NCBI RefSeq assembly: GCF_002303925.1
Contig: NZ_MRCS01000026.1
Coordinates: 1 to 64,000 of the forward strand
Source of the DNA: Pseudomonas sp. ACN8
GTDB taxonomy: Bacteria; Pseudomonadota; Gammaproteobacteria; Pseudomonadales; Pseudomonadaceae
Reading direction: 5' to 3'
DNA length: 64,000 nt
The position numbers and the translations under genes were made by a program. Position 1 is the first letter of the stretch, and every line of letters starts with the position of its first letter. Below, piece by piece: positions 39,515-47,663 of this stretch. The notes beneath the pieces are model-generated. The model had not been told where the DNA came from. It saw only the letters and a list, made by a program, of their open reading frames with translations, and ran no database searches.

Positions 39515-40387
39515 ATGGCTGAAGATAACGATAACAATCAGGCCGAGGTGGTGCTGTACGAGGTGCGTGGCGCGGTGGCCCTGGTCACCATGAACCGCCC
39601 CGAGTTCCACAACGCGCAGAACTCGCAGATGACCTATGCGCTGGACGCGGCGTTTCGCCGGGCCTGCGATGACGATGAAGTGAAGGTCATTGTGCTGCGT
39701 GGCGCCGGCAAGCATTTCTCCGCCGGGCATGACATCGGCACCCCGGGCCGCGACGTCGACAAGACGTTCGACCGCGCCAGCCTGTGGTACGACCATGTAA
39801 ACAAACCGGGCGGCGAGTTTCTCTATGCCCGGGAGCATGAAGTTTATCTGGGCATGTGCCGCCGCTGGCGCGAAATCCCTAAGCCGACGATCGCCATGGT
39901 CCAGGGCGCGTGCATTGCCGGTGGGCTGATGCTGGCCTGGGTCTGCGACCTGATCGTCGCCAGCGAGGATGCCTACTTCGCCGATCCAGTGGTGCGCATG
40001 GGCATTCCCGGGGTCGAGTATTTCGCCCATGTGCATGAACTCAATCCGCGTATCGCCAAGGAATTCCTGTTCCTTGGCGAGCGCATGCCGGCACCGCGTG
40101 CCTATCAGATGGGCATGCTCAACCGGGTAGTCGCTCGCGACGAGCTGGAGCAACAGACCCTGGACATCGCCGGGCGCATCGCCCAGATGCCGCGCCTGGG
40201 CCTGCAACTGAGCAAGCAAGCGGTGAACAACGCCGAAGACCTGATGGGCAAGCGCGCGACCATGGACATGGTGTTCGGCCTGCATCACTTCGCCCATGCC
40301 CACAATGAACTGGTGTCCGGCGACCGTCTCGGCGGCTACGACGCCAAGGCCATGGCCAGTTCCCAGCGCAAAACGGGCGAGGCGTGA
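39515..40387 (+). CDS. Enoyl-CoA hydratase/isomerase family protein
   Basis: A 290-residue crotonase. The oxyanion-forming segments are KHFSAGHDIGTPG and GACIAGGLMLAWVCDLIVAS, and the C-terminus has SKQAVNNAEDLMG. It is longer than EchA20 and has a distinct sequence, so it should be a different step of C/D-ring breakdown; an equivalent of Comamonas ScdN is a candidate. Start is ATG 39515 behind GCGGAG. It lies between ipdB and ipdC in the operon. The exact substrate cannot be assigned from sequence. Confidence 0.82.
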   Translation: MAEDNDNNQAEVVLYEVRGAVALVTMNRPEFHNAQNSQMTYALDAAFRRACDDDEVKVIVLRGAGKHFSAGHDIGTPGRDVDKTFDRASLWYDHVNKPGGEFLYAREHEVYLGMCRRWREIPKPTIAMVQGACIAGGLMLAWVCDLIVASEDAYFADPVVRMGIPGVEYFAHVHELNPRIAKEFLFLGERMPAPRAYQMGMLNRVVARDELEQQTLDIAGRIAQMPRLGLQLSKQAVNNAEDLMGKRATMDMVFGLHHFAHAHNELVSGDRLGGYDAKAMASSQRKTGEA

Positions 40388-40389
40388 AC

Positions 40390-41457
40390 ATGGCGATCTC
40401 GTTGAATACCCGTTTAACACAACTGCTCGGATGCCGTTATCCGATCATCCAGACCGCCATGGGCTGGGTCGCCGACCCGAAACTGGTGGCGGCCACGGGC
40501 AATGCCGGTGGCTTCGGTTTTCTCGCCGGGGCGACCATCGAACCGCAGCAGATGGAAGCGGCGATTATCGAAACCCGTCGCCTGACCGATCAGCCGTTCG
40601 GGGTGAACTTCCACATGTACCAGGCCAATGCCGGCGAGATCGTCGAGCTGGTGTTGCGCCACCAAGTCCGGGCGGTCAGCTACAGCCGTTCGCCGGGCAA
40701 GCAAATGATCAGCCGCCTGAAGGATGCCGGGGTGGTGTGTATTCCTACCGTGGGCGCGCTCAAGCATGCGCAGAAAGCCGTGGAAATGGGCGCCGATGCG
40801 GTGACCGTGCAGGGCGGCGAGGGCGGTGGTCACACCGGGTCCGTACCGACCTCAATGCTGCTGGATCAGGTGGTCAATGCCGTGTCGGTGCCCGTGGTGG
40901 CTGCCGGTGGTTTCAAGGATGGCAAGGGTCTGGTCTCGGCCTTGGCCTATGGCGCGGAAGGCATCGCCATGGGCACGCGTTTCCTGATGTGCGCCGACAG
41001 CCCGGTGCCCCAGGCGACCCTGGCCCGATACCTGGCGGTCAAGGACCCGGCGGCGATCATCATCAGCCGCGCCATCGACGGCATGCCGCAACGGATGATC
41101 CGCAACGAATTGCTCAACCAGCTGGAAAACAGCGGCGGCCTCAAGCGTCTGTTGCTGGCCTTGCAAAGTGGCCTGGCCTACCGCCGCCACACCGGCATGA
41201 GCCTGACCCAGTTGCTCACCAGCGCGCTGAAGATGCGCGGTGCCGGAGAGTTGACCGCCGCGCAAAGCATCATGGCCGCCAACGCACCGATGGTGATCCA
41301 GAAAGCCATGGTCGACGGGCAACCGGCCGCGGGCGTGTTGCCCGCCGGACAGATCGCCGCCTCCATCGACAGCTTGCCCAGCTGCGCCCAATTGATTGAA
41401 CAGATCGTCCGCGACGCCGAAACGCGCCTGGGCGAGCTGTGCCGCCGTGTATCGTGA
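40390..41457 (+). CDS. ipdC: Flavin-dependent reductase IpdC (nitronate monooxygenase family)
   Basis: A 355-residue FMN TIM-barrel of the nitronate monooxygenase/enoyl reductase family. Typical segments are LGCRYPIIQTAMGWVADPKLVAATGNAGGFGFLAG, VTVQGGEGGGHTG and VPVVAAGGFKDGKGLVSALAYGAEGIAMGTRFL. IpdC acts on a ring-C/D CoA thioester just before the EchA20 ring-opening step. ATG 40390 behind GCGAGG is preferred to GTG 40384. The gene is six bases from the hydratase upstream and 12 from echA20 downstream. Family is clear; the IpdC assignment comes from the conserved gene neighbourhood. Confidence 0.87.
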   Translation: MAISLNTRLTQLLGCRYPIIQTAMGWVADPKLVAATGNAGGFGFLAGATIEPQQMEAAIIETRRLTDQPFGVNFHMYQANAGEIVELVLRHQVRAVSYSRSPGKQMISRLKDAGVVCIPTVGALKHAQKAVEMGADAVTVQGGEGGGHTGSVPTSMLLDQVVNAVSVPVVAAGGFKDGKGLVSALAYGAEGIAMGTRFLMCADSPVPQATLARYLAVKDPAAIIISRAIDGMPQRMIRNELLNQLENSGGLKRLLLALQSGLAYRRHTGMSLTQLLTSALKMRGAGELTAAQSIMAANAPMVIQKAMVDGQPAAGVLPAGQIAASIDSLPSCAQLIEQIVRDAETRLGELCRRVS

Positions 41458-41468
41458 AGGGGAAAGGC

Positions 41469-42224
41469 ATGAAACCATTTAGCGTGAGTATTGATAGCGG
41501 CATTGCAGAATTGGTGTTCGACCGGCCACCGGTCAATGCCTTCAGCAGTCAGGGCTGGGCCGATATCGCCAGCGAGATCGAGGGCCTGGGCCGCAACAGC
41601 GACGTGCGGGTGATCGTGATCCGTGCCGAAGGCCGGGGTTTCTGCGCCGGGGTCGACATCAAGGAACTGGCCGCCGACGGCAACCTGATCGTCGCGGTGA
41701 ACAAGGGCAACTACGACAGCTTCAAGGCCATCCACCGCAACCCGAAACCGGTGATCGTGGCCGTGCACGGCTTCGTATTGGGCGGCGGCATCGGCATCTG
41801 CGGCGCCGCCGACATCATTGTCGCGTCCGAGTGCGCCACCTTCGGCGTGCCGGAAGTGGATCGCGGGGCCATGGGCGGCGGTGCGCATTTGCAGCGCCTG
41901 TTCCCGGTGCAGAAAGTCCGCCACATGTACTTCACCGGCGAGGCCATCGACGCCGCCGAGGCTTACCGCCTGGGTGCGGTGGAGCGGGTGGTCAAGCGCG
42001 AAGACCTGCGTGAAGCCGCGTTGCAGATCGCCCGCACCATCGCCGCCAAGAGCCCCGGCATGATCAGCCTGGCCAAGGAGGCGTTGAGCGGCATCGAAGA
42101 CGGCAATCTGGAAGACAAATACCGCTGGGAGCAGGGCTTCACCCTCGAAGCCTACCGCTCACTGGACTCTCAGGAAGCACGCGACTCGTTCGTCGAGAAA
42201 CGCGATGCCCGATTCAACGGCTGA
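41469..42224 (+). CDS. echA20: Ring-D opening hydrolase EchA20 (crotonase family)
   Basis: A 251-residue crotonase. The segments RPPVNAFSSQGWADIA, AEGRGFCAGVDIKEL, GGGIGICGAADIIVAS and FGVPEVDRGAMGGG closely resemble mycobacterial EchA20, which hydrolytically opens the last-but-one ring (D) of the steroid C/D-ring CoA intermediate. Its product is the substrate of IpdAB. Start is ATG 41469 behind AAGGGGAAAGG; the reading from 41439 overlaps ipdC. The gene overlaps the following acyl-CoA dehydrogenase frame region but the chosen start there lies 11 bp past its stop. Confidence 0.88.
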   Translation: MKPFSVSIDSGIAELVFDRPPVNAFSSQGWADIASEIEGLGRNSDVRVIVIRAEGRGFCAGVDIKELAADGNLIVAVNKGNYDSFKAIHRNPKPVIVAVHGFVLGGGIGICGAADIIVASECATFGVPEVDRGAMGGGAHLQRLFPVQKVRHMYFTGEAIDAAEAYRLGAVERVVKREDLREAALQIARTIAAKSPGMISLAKEALSGIEDGNLEDKYRWEQGFTLEAYRSLDSQEARDSFVEKRDARFNG

Positions 42225-42234
42225 AGGCATATCC

Positions 42235-43401
42235 ATGGACCTGACCTATACCCCGGCCCAGCAGGCCTTTCGTGCCGAGGCACGGACCTGGCTGGCGGCC
42301 AATGTACCGAGTGAACCGCTGCAATCGTTCGACACCGAACAGGGCTTTGCCGAGCACCGCGCCTGGGAAGCCAGGCTCAATGAAGGCCGTTGGGGCATGG
42401 TCACCTGGCCGACCGAACTTGGCGGGCGCGGCTGCGACCTGATCGAGTGGCTGATTTTCGAAGAGGAATACTACCGCTCCGGAGCGCCGGCACGGGTCAA
42501 CCAGAACGGCATCTTCCTGCTCGGCCCGACCCTGATGGAGTACGGCAGCGCTGAACAAAAGGCACGCTTTCTGCCGCGCATGGCCACCGGCGAAGACATC
42601 TGGGCCCAGGCCTGGTCCGAGCCGGGCGCCGGTTCCGACATGGCGGCGATCCGTTCCAAGGCAGAGCGGGTGGGCGATCACTACGTGATCAACGGCCAGA
42701 AGACCTGGTCGACCCGCGCGGTGTGGGCCGATTGGGCGTTCGGCATTTTCCGGACCGACTCGCAGTCCCAGCGTCACCACGGGCTGACCTTCATCCTGCT
42801 GCCGCTGGACACGCCGGGCATTACCGTGCGGCCGATTCCGCAGCTCAACGGCTTGCCGGGTTTCGCCGAAATTTTCTTCGACGACGTCAAGGTGCCGGTG
42901 GAAAACGCCCTCGGTGGCGAAGGCATGGGCTGGCACGTGGCGATGTCCACTGCCGGGTTCGAGCGTGGTTTGTTGCTGCGTTCTCCGGCGCGCTTCCAGG
43001 AAACCGCCAAGCGCCTGGTGCAGTTGTACCTGGCCAATCGTGAGCAGGCCGACCGCGACCCGGCCATCGTTGAAGCGGTGATGCGCGCCTGGCTCGATGC
43101 CGAGGCCTACACCCTGAGCACCTACATGACCGCTTCGCAACTGGTGCAGGGCGGCAAGATCGGGCCGGAGTCGTCGACCAACAAGATCTTCTGGTCCGAA
43201 CTCGACCAGCGCATGCACGACACCGCCATGAGCATTCTTGGCCTGCGCGGCGAACTGCTGCCGCAAGCCCCGGCCGCCGGTGACGTCGGCCATTGGCTGG
43301 AAGGTTTCCTGTTTGCCCAGGCCGGGCCGATCTACGCCGGCACCAACGAGATCCAGCGCAACATCATTGCCGAACGCATGCTCGGCATGCCGCGTGCCTG
43401 A
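42235..43401 (+). CDS. Acyl-CoA dehydrogenase, larger subunit of a paired enzyme (IpdE1/FadE33-like)
   Basis: A 388-residue acyl-CoA dehydrogenase with AWSEPGAGSDMAAIRSKAERVGDHYVINGQKTW (FAD site) and the C-terminal signature YAGTNEIQRNIIAERMLGMPRA. It is followed 11 bp later by a shorter, diverged dehydrogenase. Such tandem pairs form alpha2beta2 enzymes in steroid degraders (IpdE1-IpdE2 type), where each active site needs both subunits. The position right behind echA20 supports a ring-C/D CoA thioester substrate. ATG 42235 behind GAAGG is the start; which of the named Mycobacterium pairs it corresponds to is not certain. Confidence 0.84.
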   Translation: MDLTYTPAQQAFRAEARTWLAANVPSEPLQSFDTEQGFAEHRAWEARLNEGRWGMVTWPTELGGRGCDLIEWLIFEEEYYRSGAPARVNQNGIFLLGPTLMEYGSAEQKARFLPRMATGEDIWAQAWSEPGAGSDMAAIRSKAERVGDHYVINGQKTWSTRAVWADWAFGIFRTDSQSQRHHGLTFILLPLDTPGITVRPIPQLNGLPGFAEIFFDDVKVPVENALGGEGMGWHVAMSTAGFERGLLLRSPARFQETAKRLVQLYLANREQADRDPAIVEAVMRAWLDAEAYTLSTYMTASQLVQGGKIGPESSTNKIFWSELDQRMHDTAMSILGLRGELLPQAPAAGDVGHWLEGFLFAQAGPIYAGTNEIQRNIIAERMLGMPRA

Positions 43402-43411
43402 GGAATAGACC

Positions 43412-44467
43412 ATGGACTTTAGTTTCAGCCGCGACCAACTGCTGTTTCAGGACAACGTCCGCAGCTTTCTGATCAACGAAGTCACCCCGGAACGCATCCG
43501 CGAACTGTGGCAGAGCGACAGCGGGCGCAGTGATCAGCTCTGGGCGCAATTGGTGGAACTGGGCCTGACCGCCCTGACCGTGCCCGAGGCGCAGGACGGC
43601 ATGGGCATGAATGAGCTGGACGTCGTGCTGATCGCCCAGGAATGCGGTTACGCCGGGCTGCCCGAACCGCTGGTGGACACCATGCTGATCGGCGTACCGA
43701 TGCTCGCCGCTCTCGATGAGCAACACGCGCCACTCAAACAAAAATGGCTGTCGCGAGTGGCCGAGGGCCGTGCGCGTCTCGCGGTTGCCGAGCCGGGTAA
43801 TCCGCTGGTCAGCGATGCCCATGTCGCCGATCTGCTGTTGCTGGCCCATGGCGATGAGGTGCATGCGCTGGAGCGTGATGCCGTGCGCCTGACCCGCAAC
43901 GAGTCGGTCGATCCGAGCCGTCAATTGTTCCAGGTCGAGTGGACGCCAACTCCCGCCACTTGCGTTGCCTGCGGTGAGCAGGGCCGACGCTTGTGGACGG
44001 CCACGTTCAACCGTGGCGCCCTCGCCAGTGCCGCGCAATTGCTCGGGCTGGCCAAACGCATGGTTGACCTGGCGGTGGACTACACCTTCGAGCGCAAACA
44101 GTTCGGTAAACCGGTGGGCTCGTTCCAGGCGGTCAAGCACTTGATGGCCAACGTCGCGGTGCAGATCGAGTTCGCCAAAGGCCCGTTGTACCGCGCCGCG
44201 TATGCGTTGGCCGAGCAACAACCGGGACAGGACGTGCAGGTGTCCCACGCCAAGCTGGCAACGGCGGAAGCGGCGATGCTCGCGGCGAAGAACAGCATCC
44301 AGGCCCATGGCGCCATGGGGTACACCTGGGAAGTCGACCTGCACCTGTTCATGAAGCGCGCCTGGGCGCTGGACAAGGTCTGGGGTGATCGCGGGTACCA
44401 CAAAGGGCGAATTCGCGCGGCGCTGTTTGACGGCAAGCTCGCGCTGGGAGCGGGTAGTACGTTCTAA
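43412..44467 (+). CDS. Acyl-CoA dehydrogenase, smaller subunit of a paired enzyme (IpdE2/FadE32-like)
   Basis: A 351-residue acyl-CoA dehydrogenase-like protein. It keeps the helical N-terminus (DFSFSRDQLLFQDNVRSFL) and the C-terminal YTFERKQFGKPVGSFQAVKHLMANVAVQ and IQAHGAMGYTWEVDLHLF. The middle beta-domain is shortened and the usual FAD-binding TxPxxGSD-type motif is absent. This degenerate shape is that of the second subunit in heterotetrameric steroid dehydrogenases. It should only work with the preceding gene product. It is probably the last gene of the uninterrupted hsaC operon before a REPIN. Confidence 0.84.
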   Translation: MDFSFSRDQLLFQDNVRSFLINEVTPERIRELWQSDSGRSDQLWAQLVELGLTALTVPEAQDGMGMNELDVVLIAQECGYAGLPEPLVDTMLIGVPMLAALDEQHAPLKQKWLSRVAEGRARLAVAEPGNPLVSDAHVADLLLLAHGDEVHALERDAVRLTRNESVDPSRQLFQVEWTPTPATCVACGEQGRRLWTATFNRGALASAAQLLGLAKRMVDLAVDYTFERKQFGKPVGSFQAVKHLMANVAVQIEFAKGPLYRAAYALAEQQPGQDVQVSHAKLATAEAAMLAAKNSIQAHGAMGYTWEVDLHLFMKRAWALDKVWGDRGYHKGRIRAALFDGKLALGAGSTF

Positions 44468-44490
44468 CCAGTCATTAAGGGTGACTACAT

Positions 44491-44585
44491 CCCTGTGGGA
44501 GCGAGCCTGCTCGCGAAGAGGCCGGCACATTCACTATTCATGTTGCCTGATACACCGCCTTCGCGAGCAGGCTCGCTCCCACAGG
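44491..44585. repeat. REPIN
   Basis: Inverted pair of GAGCGAGCCTGCTCGCGAAG palindromes between the paired dehydrogenase and fadA6. Confidence 0.9.
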
Positions 44586-44635
44586 ATTTTCGGCACTTTC
44601 AATACCAGATTTCAATTTCTTCACCGAGGTAGACC

Positions 44636-45784
44636 ATGCCTGAAGCTTATATCGTCGACGCCCTGCGTACGCCCACCGGGCGGCGCAAGGGTGGTCTGAG
44701 CCAGATCCACGCCGCCGACCTGGGCGCCCATGTGTTGCGCGCGCTGGTCGAGCGCAACGCCATTCCCGACGAGGATTACGACGACGTGATCTTCGGCTGT
44801 GTCGATACCATCGGCCCGCTGGCCGGTGACATCGCCCGCACCAGTTGGCTGGCGGCCGGCCTGTCGCAATCGGTGCCTGGCACCACCATCGATCGCCAGT
44901 GCGGTTCGTCCCAGCAAGCGGTGCACTTCGCCGCCCAGGCGGTGATGAGCGGCACTCAGGACGTGGTCGTCGCCGGTGGTGTACAGACCATGACCCAGAT
45001 CCCGATTTCCTCGGCAATGATCGCTGCCGAGCCTCTGGGCTTCACCGATCCGTTCAGCGGTTCCGAAGGCTGGGTGCGGCGCTACGGCGCGCAACCCCCG
45101 ACGCAGTTCCGTTCGGCGCAGATGATCGCGGAAAAATGGGACCTGTCCCGGGCCCAGCTTGAAGCCTATTCGCTGGAGTCCCATCGACGTGCCTTGCAGG
45201 CCATCGAGCAAGGCCGCTTCAACCGCGAGATCGTGCCACTGGCCGGCGTGATGCATGACGAAACGCCGCGCCAGACCAGCCTGGAAAAAATGGCTGAGCT
45301 GGAATTCCTGTTCGGCTGCGACCGGGTGACCGCTGCGGTGTCGAGCCAGACCTGCGATGCGGCCAGCGCGATGCTGATCGTCTCGGAGGCGGCGCTCAAG
45401 CGTTACGGCCTGACGCCACGGGCACGCATTCATCACCTGAGCGTGCGCGCCGAAGACCCGATCTGGATGCTCACCGCGCCGATCCCGGCTACCGCTTACG
45501 CACTCAAGCGCGCCGGCATGAAGCTCGAAGACATCGACCGGGTGGAGATCAATGAAGCCTTCGCCTCGGTGGCCATGGCCTGGCTCAAAGAGACTGGTTA
45601 TCCCCATGAACAAACCAACGTCAACGGCGGCGCGATTGCCCTTGGTCACCCATTAGGCGCCACCGGCACCCGCTTGATGTGCACCTTGCTGCATGAACTG
45701 GAACGCAGCGGCGGTCGCTTCGGTATGCAGACCATGTGCGAAGGCGGCGGGCAGGCCAACGTGACCATCATCGAACGCTTGTAA
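44636..45784 (+). CDS. fadA6: Steroid C/D-ring thiolase FadA6
   Basis: A 382-residue thiolase. The nucleophile Cys lies in IDRQCGSSQQA (near residue 87), with the late motifs INEAF, GHPLGATG and MCEGGGQANV. The stretches SSAMIAAEPLGFTDP, QMIAEKWDLSR, RARIHHLSVRAEDPIWMLTAPIPAT and the C-terminal TIIERL follow mycobacterial FadA6, which cleaves the ring-opened CoA product after IpdAB. ATG 44636 behind CGAGGTAG. No dyad lies in the 168-bp gap, so it is probably read through from the hsaC operon across the REPIN. Confidence 0.9.
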   Translation: MPEAYIVDALRTPTGRRKGGLSQIHAADLGAHVLRALVERNAIPDEDYDDVIFGCVDTIGPLAGDIARTSWLAAGLSQSVPGTTIDRQCGSSQQAVHFAAQAVMSGTQDVVVAGGVQTMTQIPISSAMIAAEPLGFTDPFSGSEGWVRRYGAQPPTQFRSAQMIAEKWDLSRAQLEAYSLESHRRALQAIEQGRFNREIVPLAGVMHDETPRQTSLEKMAELEFLFGCDRVTAAVSSQTCDAASAMLIVSEAALKRYGLTPRARIHHLSVRAEDPIWMLTAPIPATAYALKRAGMKLEDIDRVEINEAFASVAMAWLKETGYPHEQTNVNGGAIALGHPLGATGTRLMCTLLHELERSGGRFGMQTMCEGGGQANVTIIERL

Positions 45785-45803
45785 CCCAGGATGCACACCG
45801 AGC

Positions 45804-45908
45804 CTGTGGGCGCGAGCCTGCTGGCGATGGACTCAAGAACGACGCGGTTATCCAGATACCCCCGCGTATTCGTTAACGACCATCGCGAGCAGGCTCGCTC
45901 CTACAGGG
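45804..45908. repeat. REPIN, mixed subtype
   Basis: The left arm is GCGAGCCTGCTGGCGATGG, the right arm ATCGCGAGCAGGCTCGCTCC, so the two arms are diverged. Confidence 0.85.
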
Positions 45909-45947
45909 GATTGTGTCGACCCGTGATGAATTTGAAGGATGTAGAAC

Positions 45948-46823
45948 ATGAAAACCTGTGAAAACCGCGTGGTGATCATCACCGGTGCCGGCGGTGGTCT
46001 GGGCCGCGCCTACGCGCTGGCTTTCGCCGCCGAAGGCGCGAAAGTGGTGGTCAACGACATCAACCGCGAAGCGGCGCTGGCCGTGGTCGGTGAAATCCTC
46101 GGCCAGGGCGGCAGTGCCGTGGCCAACAGCGACGACATCACCCGCTATGACTCGGCGGGGCTGATCGTGCGCCAGGCCATCGAAACCTTCGGCGACCTGA
46201 ACGTGGTGGTCAACAATGCCGGCATCTGCCGCGACCGCATGTTCGCCAGCCTCAGCGAAGCCGACTGGGATGCCGTGGTGGCCGTGCACCTCAAGGGCCA
46301 CTTCTGCATTTCCAGCCACGCCGTGAAGTACTGGCGCGAGCAGGCCAAGGGCGGCGCCAAGGTCGATGCGCGGATCATCAACACCAGTTCCGGCGCCGGG
46401 TTGCAGGGTTCCATTGGTCAGTCCAACTACGCGGCGGCCAAGGGCGGTATTGCCTCGCTGACGTTGGTGCAGGCGGCTGAACTGCGCCGTTACGGGATCA
46501 CCGCCAACGCCCTGGCACCGGCCGCGCGCACCGGGATGACCGAGCAAGTGTTCGCCGACACCATGAAAAAGCCTGAAGAGGGCTTCGATTACTTCGCCCC
46601 GGAAAACGTCGCGCCGCTGGTGGTGTGGTTGGGCTCCGAGGCTTCCGCCGAGGTGACCGGGCAGATGTTCGAAGTCGAGGGCGGCAAGTTGTCCATTGCC
46701 GACGGCTGGCGTCGTGGCCCGCAACTGGATCGCCAGGGCCGTTGGGCGGTCGGCGAGATGGGTGAGGCGATTGCGCAACTGATGACTCAGGCCGTTCCGG
46801 CGGCGAAGGTTTACGGCAGCTAA
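45948..46823 (+). CDS. SDR family oxidoreductase (HSD17B4-type)
   Basis: A 291-residue short-chain dehydrogenase: IITGAGGGLGRAYALAFAAEGAKVVVNDI at the N-terminus, NNAGICRDRMF, catalytic YAAAKGG and the C-terminal EVEGGKLSIADGWRRGP. It has the longer form seen in the (3R)-hydroxyacyl-CoA dehydrogenase/HSD17B4 group, and a similar SDR occurs in the mycobacterial steroid regulon. It is likely the last steroid gene in the window, behind fadA6 and a REPIN. Whether it acts on a hydroxyacyl-CoA or the steroid nucleus cannot be told. Confidence 0.83.
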   Translation: MKTCENRVVIITGAGGGLGRAYALAFAAEGAKVVVNDINREAALAVVGEILGQGGSAVANSDDITRYDSAGLIVRQAIETFGDLNVVVNNAGICRDRMFASLSEADWDAVVAVHLKGHFCISSHAVKYWREQAKGGAKVDARIINTSSGAGLQGSIGQSNYAAAKGGIASLTLVQAAELRRYGITANALAPAARTGMTEQVFADTMKKPEEGFDYFAPENVAPLVVWLGSEASAEVTGQMFEVEGGKLSIADGWRRGPQLDRQGRWAVGEMGEAIAQLMTQAVPAAKVYGS

Positions 46824-46884
46824 AAAAGTCCGGTCCGGGGAGGGGCGTGCATGGCTATAATCGGCCCACGCTCCAAAACCGACC

Positions 46885-46991
46885 ACCTGTGGGAGCGAGC
46901 CTGCTCGCGATGGACGTTAACGATAACGCGTTGATTCTGGATAAACGCGTTGCGCTTGAGTCCATCGCGAGCAAGCTCGCTCCTACAGGTG
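46885..46991. repeat. REPIN at the right boundary of the steroid cluster
   Basis: Inverted pair; the right arm has GAGCAAGCTCGC instead of GAGCAGGCTCGC. It separates the cluster from the DUF1993 gene. Confidence 0.88.
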
Positions 46992-47028
46992 GCCGACGTT
47001 TCCCTCCAGTCACCACACGAGACCTGTC

Positions 47029-47538
47029 ATGACCATTTCCCTGTACGACGCTTCCATCCCTGTTTTCCAGCAAATGCTCAACGCCCTGAGCGATGTACTG
47101 AAGAAGGCCGAAGCCCACGCCACCGAAAAAAACATCGACCCTAACGCCTTCCTGCAAGCGCGCCTGTTCCCGGACATGTTCCCGCTGGTGCGTCAGGTGC
47201 AGATCGCCGTTGATTTCGCCAAAGGCATTTCTTCGCGTCTGGCCGAAGTCGAACTGCCGAAGTACGACGACACTGAAACCACCTTCGCCGAGCTGCAAGC
47301 ACTGATCGCCAAGGTTCTGGCCTACATCGGCGAGTTCACGCCAGAGCAGATCAACGGCAAGGAAGGCATCGAGATCGTCACCCGTCCGGGCACGCCTAAA
47401 GAGAAGCGCTTCAGCGGCCAGTCCTACCTGCTGACCTACGGCCTGCCGCAGTTCTTCTTCCACGTCACCACCACTTACGCACTGCTGCGCCACAACGGCG
47501 TGGAAGTGGGCAAGCGCGACTACATGGGCGCGTTCTAA
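47029..47538 (+). CDS. DUF1993 family protein
   Basis: A 169-residue, helix-rich protein matching DUF1993 (SLYDASIPVFQQMLNALSDVLKKAEAHA, LFPDMFPLVRQVQIAVDFAKGISSRLAEVELP, FHVTTTYALLRHNGVEVGKRDYMG). Conserved histidines near the C-terminus suggest a DinB-like four-helix fold, but no function is established. It stands alone between two REPINs and is a standard chromosomal gene in pseudomonads. It has no cluster dyad, so the steroid regulon appears to end before it. Confidence 0.88.
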   Translation: MTISLYDASIPVFQQMLNALSDVLKKAEAHATEKNIDPNAFLQARLFPDMFPLVRQVQIAVDFAKGISSRLAEVELPKYDDTETTFAELQALIAKVLAYIGEFTPEQINGKEGIEIVTRPGTPKEKRFSGQSYLLTYGLPQFFFHVTTTYALLRHNGVEVGKRDYMGAF

Positions 47539-47551
47539 ACCGGCCAGGTAC

Positions 47552-47653
47552 TTGTAGGAGCGAGCTTGCTCGCGATGAGCCAGAGAACGCCGCGGGGTGT
47601 CAGGCTGCCAGCGTTATCGTTAACGTCCATCGCGAGCAAGCTCGCTCCTACAG
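47552..47653. repeat. REPIN between converging genes
   Basis: Inverted pair GAGCGAGCTTGCTCGCGAT, between the ends of the DUF1993 gene and sstT. Confidence 0.88.
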
Positions 47654-47663
47654 CGGGTGAGTG

